Below, one piece after another: positions 23,563 to 31,083 of a stretch of 36,254 nt of DNA. A program made the translations under genes and the position numbers. The notes below the pieces were generated by a model. That model was given only the letters and a program-made list of their open reading frames with translations, was not told the DNA's origin and did not search any database. Every line of letters begins with the position of its first letter. The stretch's first letter is position 1. Source of the DNA: Thermaceae bacterium (GTDB lineage: Bacteria > Deinococcota > Deinococci > Deinococcales > Marinithermaceae); assembly GCA_026985615.1 (NCBI GenBank), contig JALSQD010000045.1:1-36254 (forward strand), in the 5' to 3' direction.

Positions 23563-23573
23563 GCTACTAACCT
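23544..23573 (+). promoter_or_regulatory. Promoter of the regulator/export operon
   Basis: TTGACT (23544-23549), 18-base spacer, TAACCT (23568-23573) ending six bases before GTG 23580: a leaderless sigma-A-type promoter overlapping the symmetric operator. TACTAA at 23565 is an alternative -10 with a 15-base spacer. Confidence 0.65.
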
Positions 23574-23579
23574 GGGGGC

Positions 23580-24050
23580 GTGAACCCAGACGCACGCGAA
23601 CCCGTACGGCGGCTGGCCGAGCACCTGGGGCTCGTCCTCGAGGCGATCGGGGTGCCGCGGATGGCCGGGCGCGTCCTCGGCTGGATGCTCCTCGCGGAAG
23701 AGGAGGAGGTTTCGCTCGAGGAGCTCACCCGCGCCCTCGACGTGAGCAAGGCCTCAATCAGCCACGCCACCCGGCTGCTGGAGCAGCTGGGGGTGCTCGA
23801 GCGGGTCGCCCGACCCGGAACCCGGCAGGCCTACTTCCGCCTCAGCGACGACCCCTGGGGCGCCATGCTGGCCATGGAACGGCGGCTCAGCGAAGGCTTC
23901 GTGCAGTTCGCCGAACGCGCCGGCAGGGAGCTGCCCGACCATCCCCTGCGCCACGAACGGCTGGCGGAGATGCGCGAGGCCTTCGAGCTCTACCTCGAGA
24001 TGCTCGCGGGCTTCATCGAGCGCTGGAAGCACCACAAGGAGCGGGCATGA
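23580..24050 (+). CDS. GbsR/MarR-family winged-helix transcriptional regulator
   Basis: 156 residues. A winged helix-turn-helix (~25-95) with EVSLEELTRALDVSKASISHATRLLEQLGVLERV, the GbsR-type helix pair, followed by a wing RPGTRQAYFRL and a C-terminal amphipathic helix bundle for dimerisation (FELYLEMLAGFIERWKHHK). It starts at leaderless GTG 23580 just behind a symmetric four-box operator and its stop overlaps the first permease start (ATGA), so it probably represses its own operon of membrane-export genes. Confidence 0.9.
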   Translation: MNPDAREPVRRLAEHLGLVLEAIGVPRMAGRVLGWMLLAEEEEVSLEELTRALDVSKASISHATRLLEQLGVLERVARPGTRQAYFRLSDDPWGAMLAMERRLSEGFVQFAERAGRELPDHPLRHERLAEMREAFELYLEMLAGFIERWKHHKERA

Positions 24051-25080
24051 GGCGCGCGCGTTTTAGCGTGGTGCTGCGGCTGGCCTGGCACAACATCTGG
24101 CGCCACCGTACCCGCACCTTCCTGCTGGCGGCGGTCGTGGCCTACGCCACCGTGGCCACGATCTTCTACTGGAGCATGATGGACGGATACGCACTCTCGG
24201 TGCTCGAGGCCCACGCCCGCTACGTGCTCGCCCCGGTCACCGTGGCCAAGGCAGATTGGTTCGCCGACCCCGACCCCGAAAACGGCCTGCGCGATCCCGC
24301 ACCCGTGGAGGAGGCGCTGGCGCGTGTCGGCGCGTGCGCCTGGGCAAGCGGCTGGTGATCAGCGCCTCGGCGCTCGCCGGGCCCCAGTCGCTCGGCTTCG
24401 AGGTCGTGGGCATCGCCCACGCCAAGGTCTCGACCGTAGACCGTTATGGCATCTACGTGCACCTCGACGACGCCCGCGCCCTGACCGGGCTCGCCGGCGT
24501 CACCCATCTGGCGGTGGACGCCCCCCTGGGCCGGGAGGACGCCGCCGCCGCCCGGATCGCCCCGGCGCTGCCCGCCGGGGTGGAGGCCAAACCGGTCTGG
24601 GACCTGATCCGCCCCATCAAGACCGACGTGGAGGCGGGTAAGAAGCTCTCCTGGCCCATCGGTATTCTGCTCGCTGCCTTCGCCGCCCTGGCGGTGACGA
24701 GCACGCTGATCGTGAGCGTGCTCGAGCGCACGCGCGAGTTCGGCGTAACCATGGCGCTGGGGCTCGACAACGCCCACCTGGCGGTGATGATCGTGCTGGA
24801 AGCGGTCTTCTCCACCGCCGTCGGCTGGCTGCTGGGCGTGGCACTGGGCTACGTCCTCATCGGCTACACCAGCACCCACAACGTGCTGGGGCCGTTCTTC
24901 GCGCTCTTTGGCGAGATCTGGAGCGACGCCGGCCTCACCGAGGAGTTCTACACCTACCTTTCGCCCGACTACGCGCTGTACGCCCTCGTCACCGTGGCCG
25001 TCTCGGCCGTGACCGCGCTGCTCTTCCCCGCCCTGCGGGCCGCGCGGCTGAAGCCGGCCGAGGCCCTCAGGTGGGAATAG
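24047..25080 (+). pseudogene. FtsX/MacB-type permease, internally deleted and frameshifted
   Basis: The frame from ATG 24047 has the N-terminal cytosolic segment (RLAWHNIWRHRTRTFLLAAVVAYATVATIFYW, first membrane helix) and runs to TGA at 24356-24358. The remaining permease continues in another frame from about 24334: RVRLGKRLVIS, extracytoplasmic domain end, then three membrane helices and the terminal AARLKPAEALRWE. Against the intact sister permease at 25844, about 75-80 residues of the extracytoplasmic domain are missing at the junction. Two copies of GGCGCGTG (24319-24326, 24329-24336) flank the break and could have served as recombination points. GTG 24334 could start the second fragment. 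Likely inactive unless both fragments assemble. Confidence 0.75.
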
Positions 25081-25088
25081 GAGGTCCG

Positions 25089-25844
25089 ATGATGCGCCAC
25101 CTGCGAACCTTCGTACCGCTGGCCCTGCTGCTGGCCCTGGCGCCGGCGCTGGCCCAGGACCAGGACCCGCACGCCCTACTCAAGGCCGCTATCGACCGGC
25201 TGCGCGGCCCCACCATGGTCGCCACCTACACGCTCGAGGTGGAGCGGCCGAACCGTAGCAAAACCTACGTGCTGCGCGTCTACACCGACGGGGGCGACCG
25301 CTCGCTGATCGAGGTGGTCGAACCCCGACGCGACGCCGGGCAGGCCTTCCTCACGGTGGGCGAGGACATCTGGGTCTACAACCCCCGCCTCGGACGGGTG
25401 CTGCGGCTGCCGCCAAGCGGCCGCAACGACCGTTTCCTGGGCTCCGACGTCAGCTACGCCGACCTCGCCGGGCGAGACCTGGAGCGTTACTACGAGGTGA
25501 CGGTCGAGCCCTCAACCAAGAAGTCGCAGATCCTCACGCTGCAGCTCGTACCCAAGCCGCGCGCGCCCACGCCCTGGGGAGCGGTCGTCATGGTGCTCGA
25601 GCGCGAGACGCTCCTACCCCGCAAGATCCTCTACTACGACCAGCGCGGCGCCGTGGCCAAGGAGGTGCTGCTCGAAGACGCGGTGGACCTCGGTGACGGG
25701 CGCTACCTCATCACCAAGATCACGGTGACCGACCGCACCCGCACCGGCTACCGGACGGTCTTCACGGTCTCCGACTGGAAGGTGGGGCCCCTGCCCGAGG
25801 CTTGCTTCACCCCCGAGGCGCTCGAGAGGGGGTGCCACCTCTGA
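25089..25844 (+). CDS. LolA-like outer-membrane lipoprotein-sorting family protein
   Basis: 251 residues. ATGATG at 25089 has AGGAGG five bases upstream; signal peptide with cleavage after ALA-Q. The mature part has the unclosed-barrel pattern of the LolA-like lipoprotein-sorting family: YTLEVERPNRSKTYVLRVYTDGGDRSLIEVVEPRRDAGQAFLTVGEDIWVYNPRLGRVLRLPPSGRNDRFLGSDVSYADL. Such proteins ferry lipid or lipoprotein through the periplasm. It lies between two FtsX-type permeases and before their ATPase, so it is the likely periplasmic carrier of this export system. Confidence 0.85.
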   Translation: MMRHLRTFVPLALLLALAPALAQDQDPHALLKAAIDRLRGPTMVATYTLEVERPNRSKTYVLRVYTDGGDRSLIEVVEPRRDAGQAFLTVGEDIWVYNPRLGRVLRLPPSGRNDRFLGSDVSYADLAGRDLERYYEVTVEPSTKKSQILTLQLVPKPRAPTPWGAVVMVLERETLLPRKILYYDQRGAVAKEVLLEDAVDLGDGRYLITKITVTDRTRTGYRTVFTVSDWKVGPLPEACFTPEALERGCHL

Positions 25845-27070
25845 TGTGGTCGCTGGCCTGGAAGAACGTCTGGCGCGGCGGCGGACGCAGCCTCGTCACC
25901 GCCGGAGCGGTGGCCGCAGTGGTGACGCTCATACTACTGATGTACGGCTTTGCCGGCGGAGCCACCAACGGGATGTTCCAAAACCTCACCCGTTCAACCG
26001 GACACCTGGTCGTGCGCGTCAAGGGCTACGACCGTATCGAGGAGTTCGATCAGCGCCTGCTCTACGACCTGGAAGACCTCAAGGCGAGCGTGCAGCGCAC
26101 CCTGCCCGACGCCGACGTGGAAGCGGTGCTGGAGGTGCCCGCGCTGCTCGCCGGCACGTCGCGCTCGCGTGGCGTGGTGCTCATGGGGCTGGAGCCTGAC
26201 GGTCACCTGATGCAGGAGATGGTGGACCGCTACCTGGCCGAGGGCCAGCGGCCACAACCGGGCCGCTGGCAGGCCGCGCTGGGCCAGGCCCTGGCGCGCG
26301 CCCTGCGTGTGAAGATCGGCGACGAGGCCTACGCCTTCGCCCCGGGCACCGACGGGCTCGGCGCCGGCGCCTTCGAGGTCTCGGGCCTGATCGACCTGCC
26401 CGAGAGCAACCTCGAAGCGCGCACCGCCGTGCTCGATCTAGCCGACGCTCAGGCCCTGGCCGCGCCCGACGCCGCGAGCCGCATCGTCGTCTTCCTGCCC
26501 GACCTCAAGACGCTGTCCCAGGAAAAGCGGATCGACGAAGCCAAGGCGCAGCTCACCGCAGCCCTGCCCGAAGGCTACGAGGTGCTCACTTGGCGCGAGG
26601 CCCAGCCGGCCCTCGCCGCCATTCTCGACCTGATGACCCCGATGCTGCTCATCTACGCGGCCCTCTTCTTCGGGCTCGCGGGGCTGCTGGTGGTCAACAC
26701 GGTCTACCTGAGCCTGGTCGAACGCATCCGCGAGTTCGGGATTATCATCGCGCTCGGCGCCGACCGCTGGAAGGTCATGCGCATGGTCACCCTGGAGAGT
26801 CTGGTGCTCGTGCTCTCCGGCGCGCTGGTGGGCGGCGTACTGGGGGGCGCGTTGCTCTACCGTGGCGCCCAGGGGTTCAGCCTGCCTGGACCGCTGGCCC
26901 AGCAGTACGCCGAGTTCGGGCTGCCGGTGGTGATGTACGCCAGCGTGACCCCCACCCAGGTCGTCTCAGTCTTCGTCTTTGCCGTGCTCACCGCCATCGC
27001 GAGCGCCCTCTGGCCCGCGTGGCTGACGGGGCGGCTCGAGCCCGTAGAAGCCATCCGGCACGTCGCATAG
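25844..27070 (+). CDS. FtsX/LolC-E-type ABC permease
   Basis: 408 residues. One N-terminal helix (~18-40) after the basic SLAWKNVWRGGGRSL segment, a large periplasmic MacB_PCD-type domain (~45-255) and three C-terminal helices with the typical coupling segment LVERIREFGIIIALGADRWKVMRMVTLESLVL and terminal WLTGRLEPVEAIRHV. ATG overlaps the LolA-like stop (TGATG). Together with the ATPase it should form a mechanotransmission-type (type VII) ABC transporter working on envelope lipids or lipoproteins. It is the only intact permease here. Confidence 0.92.
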   Translation: MWSLAWKNVWRGGGRSLVTAGAVAAVVTLILLMYGFAGGATNGMFQNLTRSTGHLVVRVKGYDRIEEFDQRLLYDLEDLKASVQRTLPDADVEAVLEVPALLAGTSRSRGVVLMGLEPDGHLMQEMVDRYLAEGQRPQPGRWQAALGQALARALRVKIGDEAYAFAPGTDGLGAGAFEVSGLIDLPESNLEARTAVLDLADAQALAAPDAASRIVVFLPDLKTLSQEKRIDEAKAQLTAALPEGYEVLTWREAQPALAAILDLMTPMLLIYAALFFGLAGLLVVNTVYLSLVERIREFGIIIALGADRWKVMRMVTLESLVLVLSGALVGGVLGGALLYRGAQGFSLPGPLAQQYAEFGLPVVMYASVTPTQVVSVFVFAVLTAIASALWPAWLTGRLEPVEAIRHVA

Positions 27071-27079
27071 GGGGAGGGA

Positions 27080-27772
27080 ATGGAGCCCATCGTTCGCGCA
27101 AGGCAGCTTGAGAAGGTCTACCGGTCCGACGGCATCGCCACGCCGGCGCTGCGGGGGGTGGACCTGGAGATTTACCCCGGAGAGTTCACCGCCATCGCCG
27201 GCCCCTCGGGCTCGGGCAAGAGCACGCTCCTGCACCTGCTGGGCGGGCTCGACCGACCCAGCGCTGGAGAGGTCTGGCTCGAGGGTGAGCGCGTGGACGA
27301 CAAGAACGCCACCTGGCACGCGCGCCTGCGGCTTTGGAAGGTGGGGTTCGTCTTCCAGGCCTACAACCTCATCCCCGTGCTCACCGCGCTCGAGAACGCC
27401 GCCTTCGTGCTCGAGCTGCGCGGCGTTCCGCCGGCCGAGCGCAAGAAGCGCGCGCTCGACGCCCTGGCGGAGCTCGAGATGCAGGACTACGCCGCGCGTC
27501 GCCCCAACCAGCTCTCCGGCGGCCAGCAGCAGCGCGTCGCCGTCGCGCGCGCGCTCGCGGCCGAGCCCGCCGTCATCCTCGCCGACGAGCCCACGGCCAA
27601 CCTCGACTCGAAGACGGGGCGCGCGCTCATCGAGTACATGAAAAGGCTCAACCGCGAGAAGGGGCTGACCTTCCTCTTCTCCACCCACGACCCGCGGCTG
27701 CTCGAGCACGTGCGCCGCATCGTCCACCTGGAGGACGGCCGCGTGGTCGGTGAGGAAGTCCGGGAAGCATGA
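27080..27772 (+). CDS. LolD/MacB-type ABC ATPase
   Basis: 230 residues. Walker A GPSGSGKST (41-49), Q-loop VFQAYNLIP (~91-99), signature LSGGQQQR (145-152), Walker B VILADEPTANLD (165-176) and switch His in STHD. The LolD/MacB/FtsE-type sequence fits the FtsX-like permeases just upstream, whose coupling helices it would drive. ATG 27080 has GGGGAGGG upstream. Its stop overlaps the start of the following barrel-like gene (ATGA). Confidence 0.95.
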   Translation: MEPIVRARQLEKVYRSDGIATPALRGVDLEIYPGEFTAIAGPSGSGKSTLLHLLGGLDRPSAGEVWLEGERVDDKNATWHARLRLWKVGFVFQAYNLIPVLTALENAAFVLELRGVPPAERKKRALDALAELEMQDYAARRPNQLSGGQQQRVAVARALAAEPAVILADEPTANLDSKTGRALIEYMKRLNREKGLTFLFSTHDPRLLEHVRRIVHLEDGRVVGEEVREA

Positions 27773-28683
27773 GGCGCCTGCTGCCCCTCCTGCTCGTGCT
27801 GGGCCTTCCGGCCCTGGCCCAGCTGCGCTTCGACGTCGCGGTCGGCGGCTACGCCCAGCTGCTGCCCGGGGGAGAGCTCGTCGCTGGACCGCGTTTCGCG
27901 GGTGGGCTCGAATTCACCCCCACCCGCGGCCCCTGGCGCCTGACCGTTCAGGCCTACCCCAGCTGGGACGCCCCCGAAGCGCACTTCGACCCCGGCCTGG
28001 CGCGGATGACCGTGGGTTACGCCACCGGAACTTTCGACGTGGAGGCCGGTCTCGCCCGCCACCCGCTGGCCACCGCGCAGCTGCTCGAGCCCTACCGGCT
28101 TCCCGGCTGCGGGAGCGCGAACGACCCCAACGGCTGTTGGAGCGCCTGGGTCGAGGCCCTGCCCCGGATCGGCACGGGCTTGAAGCTGGCGCTGCTGCGG
28201 ACCGACGCGGGCGATGCGGGCTTGGCGCGCGCAAACCTACGCTGGCGCGAGCTCGAACTACACCTCACCGCCGTCTACGGCCCAAACCCAACCGCGCCCG
28301 CGGCGGCAGGACTGGGCGCGAGCGAACGCCTCGGCCGCCGGATCGTCTACGGCGAGGGTTGGTGGCTCCCACGCGCGGACGACCCCGCCCGCGGAGCCCT
28401 CGGGGCCAGCACCTACCTCGGCGACGGGCTGCTCACCCTGGAGGCGGACTACGTAGACCCCTGGACAGTAGCGGGCGCCTACAGCCGCCCCATCGGGGAG
28501 GACTGGAACCTCGACCTCACCGCCGGCGCGTCGCTGGCGGGCGGGGAGTGGACCCCGGCCGCCTCCGGCGTCCTCACCTACCTGATGAGCGACGCCGACC
28601 TGCGGCTGGGCGCAGAAGGCGTGCGACTGTCCGGCGTAGGCTACGCCTGGAGCCTGAGCGTAGACGTCCGCGCCTACTACTAG
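27769..28683 (+). CDS. Putative outer-membrane beta-barrel protein
   Basis: 304 residues with a signal peptide (MRRLLPLLLVLGLPALA-Q) and a mature part of alternating polar/apolar strands rich in Tyr, Trp, Gly (YPSWDAPEAHF, WELELHLTAVYG, SVDVRAYY), ending in Tyr-Tyr. Two Cys in GCGSANDPNGCW would form a loop disulfide. Family not recognised. As the last gene of the regulator-permease-LolA-permease-ATPase operon it may be the outer-membrane end or a target of that export route (inference). Confidence 0.75.
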   Translation: MRRLLPLLLVLGLPALAQLRFDVAVGGYAQLLPGGELVAGPRFAGGLEFTPTRGPWRLTVQAYPSWDAPEAHFDPGLARMTVGYATGTFDVEAGLARHPLATAQLLEPYRLPGCGSANDPNGCWSAWVEALPRIGTGLKLALLRTDAGDAGLARANLRWRELELHLTAVYGPNPTAPAAAGLGASERLGRRIVYGEGWWLPRADDPARGALGASTYLGDGLLTLEADYVDPWTVAGAYSRPIGEDWNLDLTAGASLAGGEWTPAASGVLTYLMSDADLRLGAEGVRLSGVGYAWSLSVDVRAYY

Positions 28684-28711
28684 CCCGACTTTCCGCGAAA
28701 AGCAATGAAAT

Positions 28712-28759
28712 TGGCGCGCCCGGGAGGATTCGAACCCCCGACCTACCGCTTAGAAGGCG
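28712..28759 (-). pseudogene. 3' half of tRNA-Arg(TCT): prophage attachment-site scar
   Basis: On the minus strand the sequence reads anticodon loop CTTCTAA (anticodon TCT at 28752-28754), anticodon-stem 3' strand GCGGT, T-arm GGGGGTTCGAATCCTCC, acceptor 3' strand CGGGCGC, discriminator G and CCA (28712-28714). The 5' half (acceptor, D-arm) is absent: beyond 28759 the sequence is unrelated. This is the typical scar of an integrase that recombines within the 3' half of a tRNA gene; the intact tRNA should lie at the far prophage end with phage-supplied 3' half. Confidence 0.88.
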
Positions 28760-28804
28760 AAGGCCACACCCCCGTGCAGCCCAAGCTTACCCCTATCCGA
28801 ACGC

Positions 28805-28841
28805 AAAAACCACCCCGCGCTCACCCTGTGGCGCGGGGTGG
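28805..28841 (-). terminator. Strong terminator of the phage late operon
   Basis: Perfect 11-bp stem CCACCCCGCGC (28810-28820) with GCGCGGGGTGG (28831-28841), 10-base loop, TTTTT on the minus strand. It ends the phage tail-lysis transcript before it reaches the host side. Confidence 0.92.
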
Positions 28842-28867
28842 GAAATGGCCGGATTTTGGGCCGGTTT

Positions 28868-28885
28868 GGGGTCACGCGGGGTCAC
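28868..28885 (+). repeat. Two direct GGGGTCAC repeats near the attachment site
   Basis: GGGGTCAC at 28868-28875 and 28878-28885, period 10 bases, about 110 bases inside the prophage from the tRNA scar. This is the position and spacing of integrase arm-type or excisionase sites, but the role is inference. Confidence 0.45.
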
Positions 28886-28895
28886 CCAAAACGCT

Positions 28896-29213
28896 TCACG
28901 GCAACCGGCGCACCAGCTCCATGACGATGAGCACCCCGGTGGAGATGATGGCAATCAGGGTCGCCGCGATCTTCGGCCAGTCGGGGGCACCTGACCGGGC
29001 GTCGAGGCGTTCGCGGATGTACTTCACGTCGGCCCTGAGCTCGACCAGGAGCCGGCGGGTGGCGTTGTGCTCGGTGTCCACCCGCCGCATGTCCGACCGC
29101 AGGTCGGCGACGTGGGCCTCCAGCACCGCCACCTGACGATCGAGCACGTCGAGACGCTCGTGCACGCGTCTGAGCTTGTCGTCGTCGAATTCCCCCAACG
29201 TCACCACTCCCAT
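28896..29213 (-). CDS. Phage coiled-coil protein with C-terminal membrane anchor (XhlA-like)
   Basis: 105 residues: a long heptad-rich coiled coil (~12-75, LDVLDRQVAVLEAHVADLRSDMRRV) and one C-terminal membrane helix (~82-100, LIAIISTGVLIVMELV). This layout is that of XhlA-type holin accessory proteins. ATG 29213 is used; GTG 29204, forming GTGA with the upstream stop, is an alternative. Last gene before the late terminator, in the lysis cluster. Confidence 0.7.
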   Translation of the reverse strand: MGVVTLGEFDDDKLRRVHERLDVLDRQVAVLEAHVADLRSDMRRVDTEHNATRRLLVELRADVKYIRERLDARSGAPDWPKIAATLIAIISTGVLIVMELVRRLP

Positions 29214-29530
29214 CCGCCCATCACCGCAAAGCGGAACGCTCCGGGATCGCCCGGCACCGGCTTGGCGACCTCAACCGCGAGCCAGTACCCAGCGCCCTCG
29301 TAGATCACCGCCGTGTAGGGGGTGGCCTGGACCTCGGGCAGGCGGAGGTCGATACCGGCGGTGACAACGAAAGGCCCCAGCCGGGCCAGGGTTTCCTCGA
29401 CGTAGCCGCGGAGCGAGAAGCCGGCCGGGCCGTACTCGGCGCGAAAGCCCCCCCGGCCAGCCAGGGCCAGGCTAGCGAGTGCGAGCGCGGCTGTAGTCGC
29501 TAAGGCCAAGAGGCTTGTCCGCCACCGCAC
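29201..29530 (-). CDS. Small exported phage protein of unknown function
   Basis: About 109 residues. GTG 29530 gives a classic signal peptide (MRWRTSLLALATTAALALASLALA-G); a TTG at 29542 is the alternative. The mature part is beta-rich (PFVVTAGIDLRLPEVQ, TAVIYEGAGYWLAVEVA, AFRFAVMGGWEW). It overlaps the holin-like gene by about 60 bases and the coiled-coil gene by 13. Position among lysis genes would suit a spanin-like or outer-membrane role, but no lipobox or second helix supports that. Confidence 0.6.
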   Translation of the reverse strand: MRWRTSLLALATTAALALASLALAGRGGFRAEYGPAGFSLRGYVEETLARLGPFVVTAGIDLRLPEVQATPYTAVIYEGAGYWLAVEVAKPVPGDPGAFRFAVMGGWEW

Positions 29531-29699
29531 GGCCGTACCCAACCAGCAGGAGCCCGGCTGCCCCCAGGAGCTTCAGCACTTCGTCGGGGATCGGGGGCAG
29601 GCCAAGAGCCTGCTCCAACGCCTGGTAGAAGAGCACGATGGCGGTGACCACCATGCCCCAGAAGGTCTTCGACTTCCAAAACGCCTTTTTCTCCTTCAT
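29472..29699 (-). CDS. Putative phage holin
   Basis: 75 residues. ATG 29699 has AGGAGGG six bases upstream. A basic N-terminus (MKEKKAFWKSKTFWG), a membrane helix (~15-32), a short polar loop (LGLPPIPDEVLK) and a second helix (~43-55) ending with a charged tail: the layout and KxKTFW start of small phage holins that open the inner membrane for endolysin. Neighbour of a GH108 endolysin. Confidence 0.68.
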   Translation of the reverse strand: MKEKKAFWKSKTFWGMVVTAIVLFYQALEQALGLPPIPDEVLKLLGAAGLLLVGYGRAVADKPLGLSDYSRARTR

Positions 29700-29709
29700 G
29701 GTATCCCTC

Positions 29710-29988
29710 CTAATAGGCCCAGAAGTGGGCCACAAGCATGCCCATCGCGGCGAGCAAACTCGCCGCCAAGAGCCAAACTTTCCAAGGGCGGCGGTTAAGC
29801 TCGATACCCGTGTTCTCGCTGATTGTCCGCCCGGTTCGCGCGATTTCGATGCGCTCGGCGATGAGTAGCGCGGCGCCGAGGATTGCGTAACCGACGGCCA
29901 GGGAGTAAAACCCAAGGCCGACCGCTACCACGACCAAAAGAACCCATAGCGCGAGCACCGCGTACCAGGACCGGAAGAACTCCCTCAT
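29710..29988 (-). CDS. Small phage membrane protein
   Basis: 92 residues with three hydrophobic segments (~8-28, 30-45, 70-90) and a short basic loop. ATG 29988 overlaps the endolysin stop (TGATG) and has GGAGGT five bases upstream. Family not recognised; may be a second holin or anti-holin by position between endolysin and holin-like gene. Confidence 0.65.
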   Translation of the reverse strand: MREFFRSWYAVLALWVLLVVVAVGLGFYSLAVGYAILGAALLIAERIEIARTGRTISENTGIELNRRPWKVWLLAASLLAAMGMLVAHFWAY

Positions 29989-30569
29989 CAGGACCTCCGC
30001 ACGTAGAGCTTCTCCCCCACCCAGCGTGCCGCCGCCAGCAGGTGCTCGTGCCCGTCGAGGAAGAACCGGTGGACCCGGATAAGACCGCCGGGGTGCTCGA
30101 GCTCCACTGCCTGGGCGTAGACGCTCGCGATCCGGCGCATCCAGCCACGGCCGAAGTTGGCGAAATGGCGAAGCCGGGCATAGTAGAGCGTCCGGTCGCG
30201 GTGCAGGTAAGCGAGCCCGAGCAGCGGGTGCAGGCGGAGCACGTCGGCCAGCCGCCGCTCGAGGGCCCGCGCGGTACCCAGCCCGTGCTGCACGGCGGCG
30301 TCGAAGAGGTAGAGGGCGATTCCTGGGTGCCCAGCGGCGTCCCAGTAGGCGGCCGCCGGGACCCAGTAGCGTTCGTGGTAAATCGCCCGGACCTCGTCCT
30401 CGCCGATCTCGGCCACCGGCCGGGGCGGCTCGCCGAGCTCCCGCCGCCAGGCGTTGTAGGTGGCCTGGGTGATGCCCCAGTTGGTGGCACCACCGGGATC
30501 CTTGGGGTCGTTGACGTAGCCACCCTCCCAGCGGAGAACCTCGGCCAGGGCGAGTTCAAATGTGCTCAT
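29988..30569 (-). CDS. GH108-type phage endolysin
   Basis: 193 residues. Starts with the glycoside hydrolase 108 signature EGGYVNDPKDPGGATNWGIT, Glu15 being the likely catalytic acid; VRAIYHERYWVPA and the C-terminal helical domain (LFDAAVQHGLG) also fit. It cleaves peptidoglycan at lysis. No signal peptide, so export would rely on a holin. ATG 30569 directly follows the T-run of a terminator-like hairpin; the good AGGAGG lies on the far side of that hairpin. TTG 30587, in the hairpin loop and in frame, is an alternative start. Confidence 0.9.
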   Translation of the reverse strand: MSTFELALAEVLRWEGGYVNDPKDPGGATNWGITQATYNAWRRELGEPPRPVAEIGEDEVRAIYHERYWVPAAAYWDAAGHPGIALYLFDAAVQHGLGTARALERRLADVLRLHPLLGLAYLHRDRTLYYARLRHFANFGRGWMRRIASVYAQAVELEHPGGLIRVHRFFLDGHEHLLAAARWVGEKLYVRRS

Positions 30570-30596
30570 AAAAAAGGCCCCGCGCAAGGCGGGGCC
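30570..30596 (-). terminator. Terminator-like hairpin between Shine-Dalgarno and endolysin start
   Basis: Stem GGCCCCGC/GCGGGGCC (30576-30583 with 30589-30596), loop 30584-30588, followed on the minus strand by TTTTTT and immediately the ATG. It may attenuate transcription from tail into lysis genes, or fold to bring AGGAGG (about 30603-30608) close to the ATG. Confidence 0.8.
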
Positions 30597-30615
30597 GCGT
30601 TCACCTCCTCTTGGC

Positions 30616-31083
30616 TCAGGTCGCCACCGTCCAGGGGCAGGTCTCGGGGTAGGGCTGCCAGTCAGGACCGACGAGCCAGTCGAGCCCCTGCTGGCGGGCG
30701 GTCTCGAGGACAGCGTTGATGTCGGCCACTGATGTTGCCGCCTGAACTGCTTGGTAGACGGCCTTAAAAGCGGCTTGCCCTTGGGCGATGAGGTCGTTGA
30801 GCTCCGCGCTGGATCGCCCCCCCGGTGGCGGCACCCCCAGCGCCTCCGCCTCCTGCGCCTCAGCAAGCTCCTCGCGGATGCGGCGGAAGGATGCGGTGGC
30901 GTTGGTATAGAGAGCGCGCTCGACGTCGGCTCGCACGATGTCTGTCCAAGCTGCCTTGACTTTATCCAAGTACGCTCGGACTGTTGCCTGGTCTACACCA
31001 AGCACATATAGCTTGTTATCCTCCAGAGCCAGTCCGTGAGCTCCGGGTGGAAGCGGGATTAGCTTTTGAGCCAGTCCTAACAT
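30616..31083 (-). CDS. Phage protein of unknown function, tail-fibre neighbour
   Basis: 155 residues. Predominantly helical middle part (VRAYLDKVKAAWTDIVRADVERALYTNATASFRRIREELAEAQEAEAL) and a C-terminal WLVGPDWQPYPETCPWTV. No membrane segment or known motif. ATG 31083 overlaps the fibre-like stop (TGATG), with GGAGGTGG upstream. Such small genes after a fibre gene are often chaperones or fibre-tip subunits, which cannot be shown here. Confidence 0.7.
   Translation of the reverse strand: MLGLAQKLIPLPPGAHGLALEDNKLYVLGVDQATVRAYLDKVKAAWTDIVRADVERALYTNATASFRRIREELAEAQEAEALGVPPPGGRSSAELNDLIAQGQAAFKAVYQAVQAATSVADINAVLETARQQGLDWLVGPDWQPYPETCPWTVAT

Noticed and set aside
28712..28759. Functional tRNA-Arg
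   Set aside because: No acceptor 5' strand, D-arm or intact anticodon stem can be built beyond 28759.
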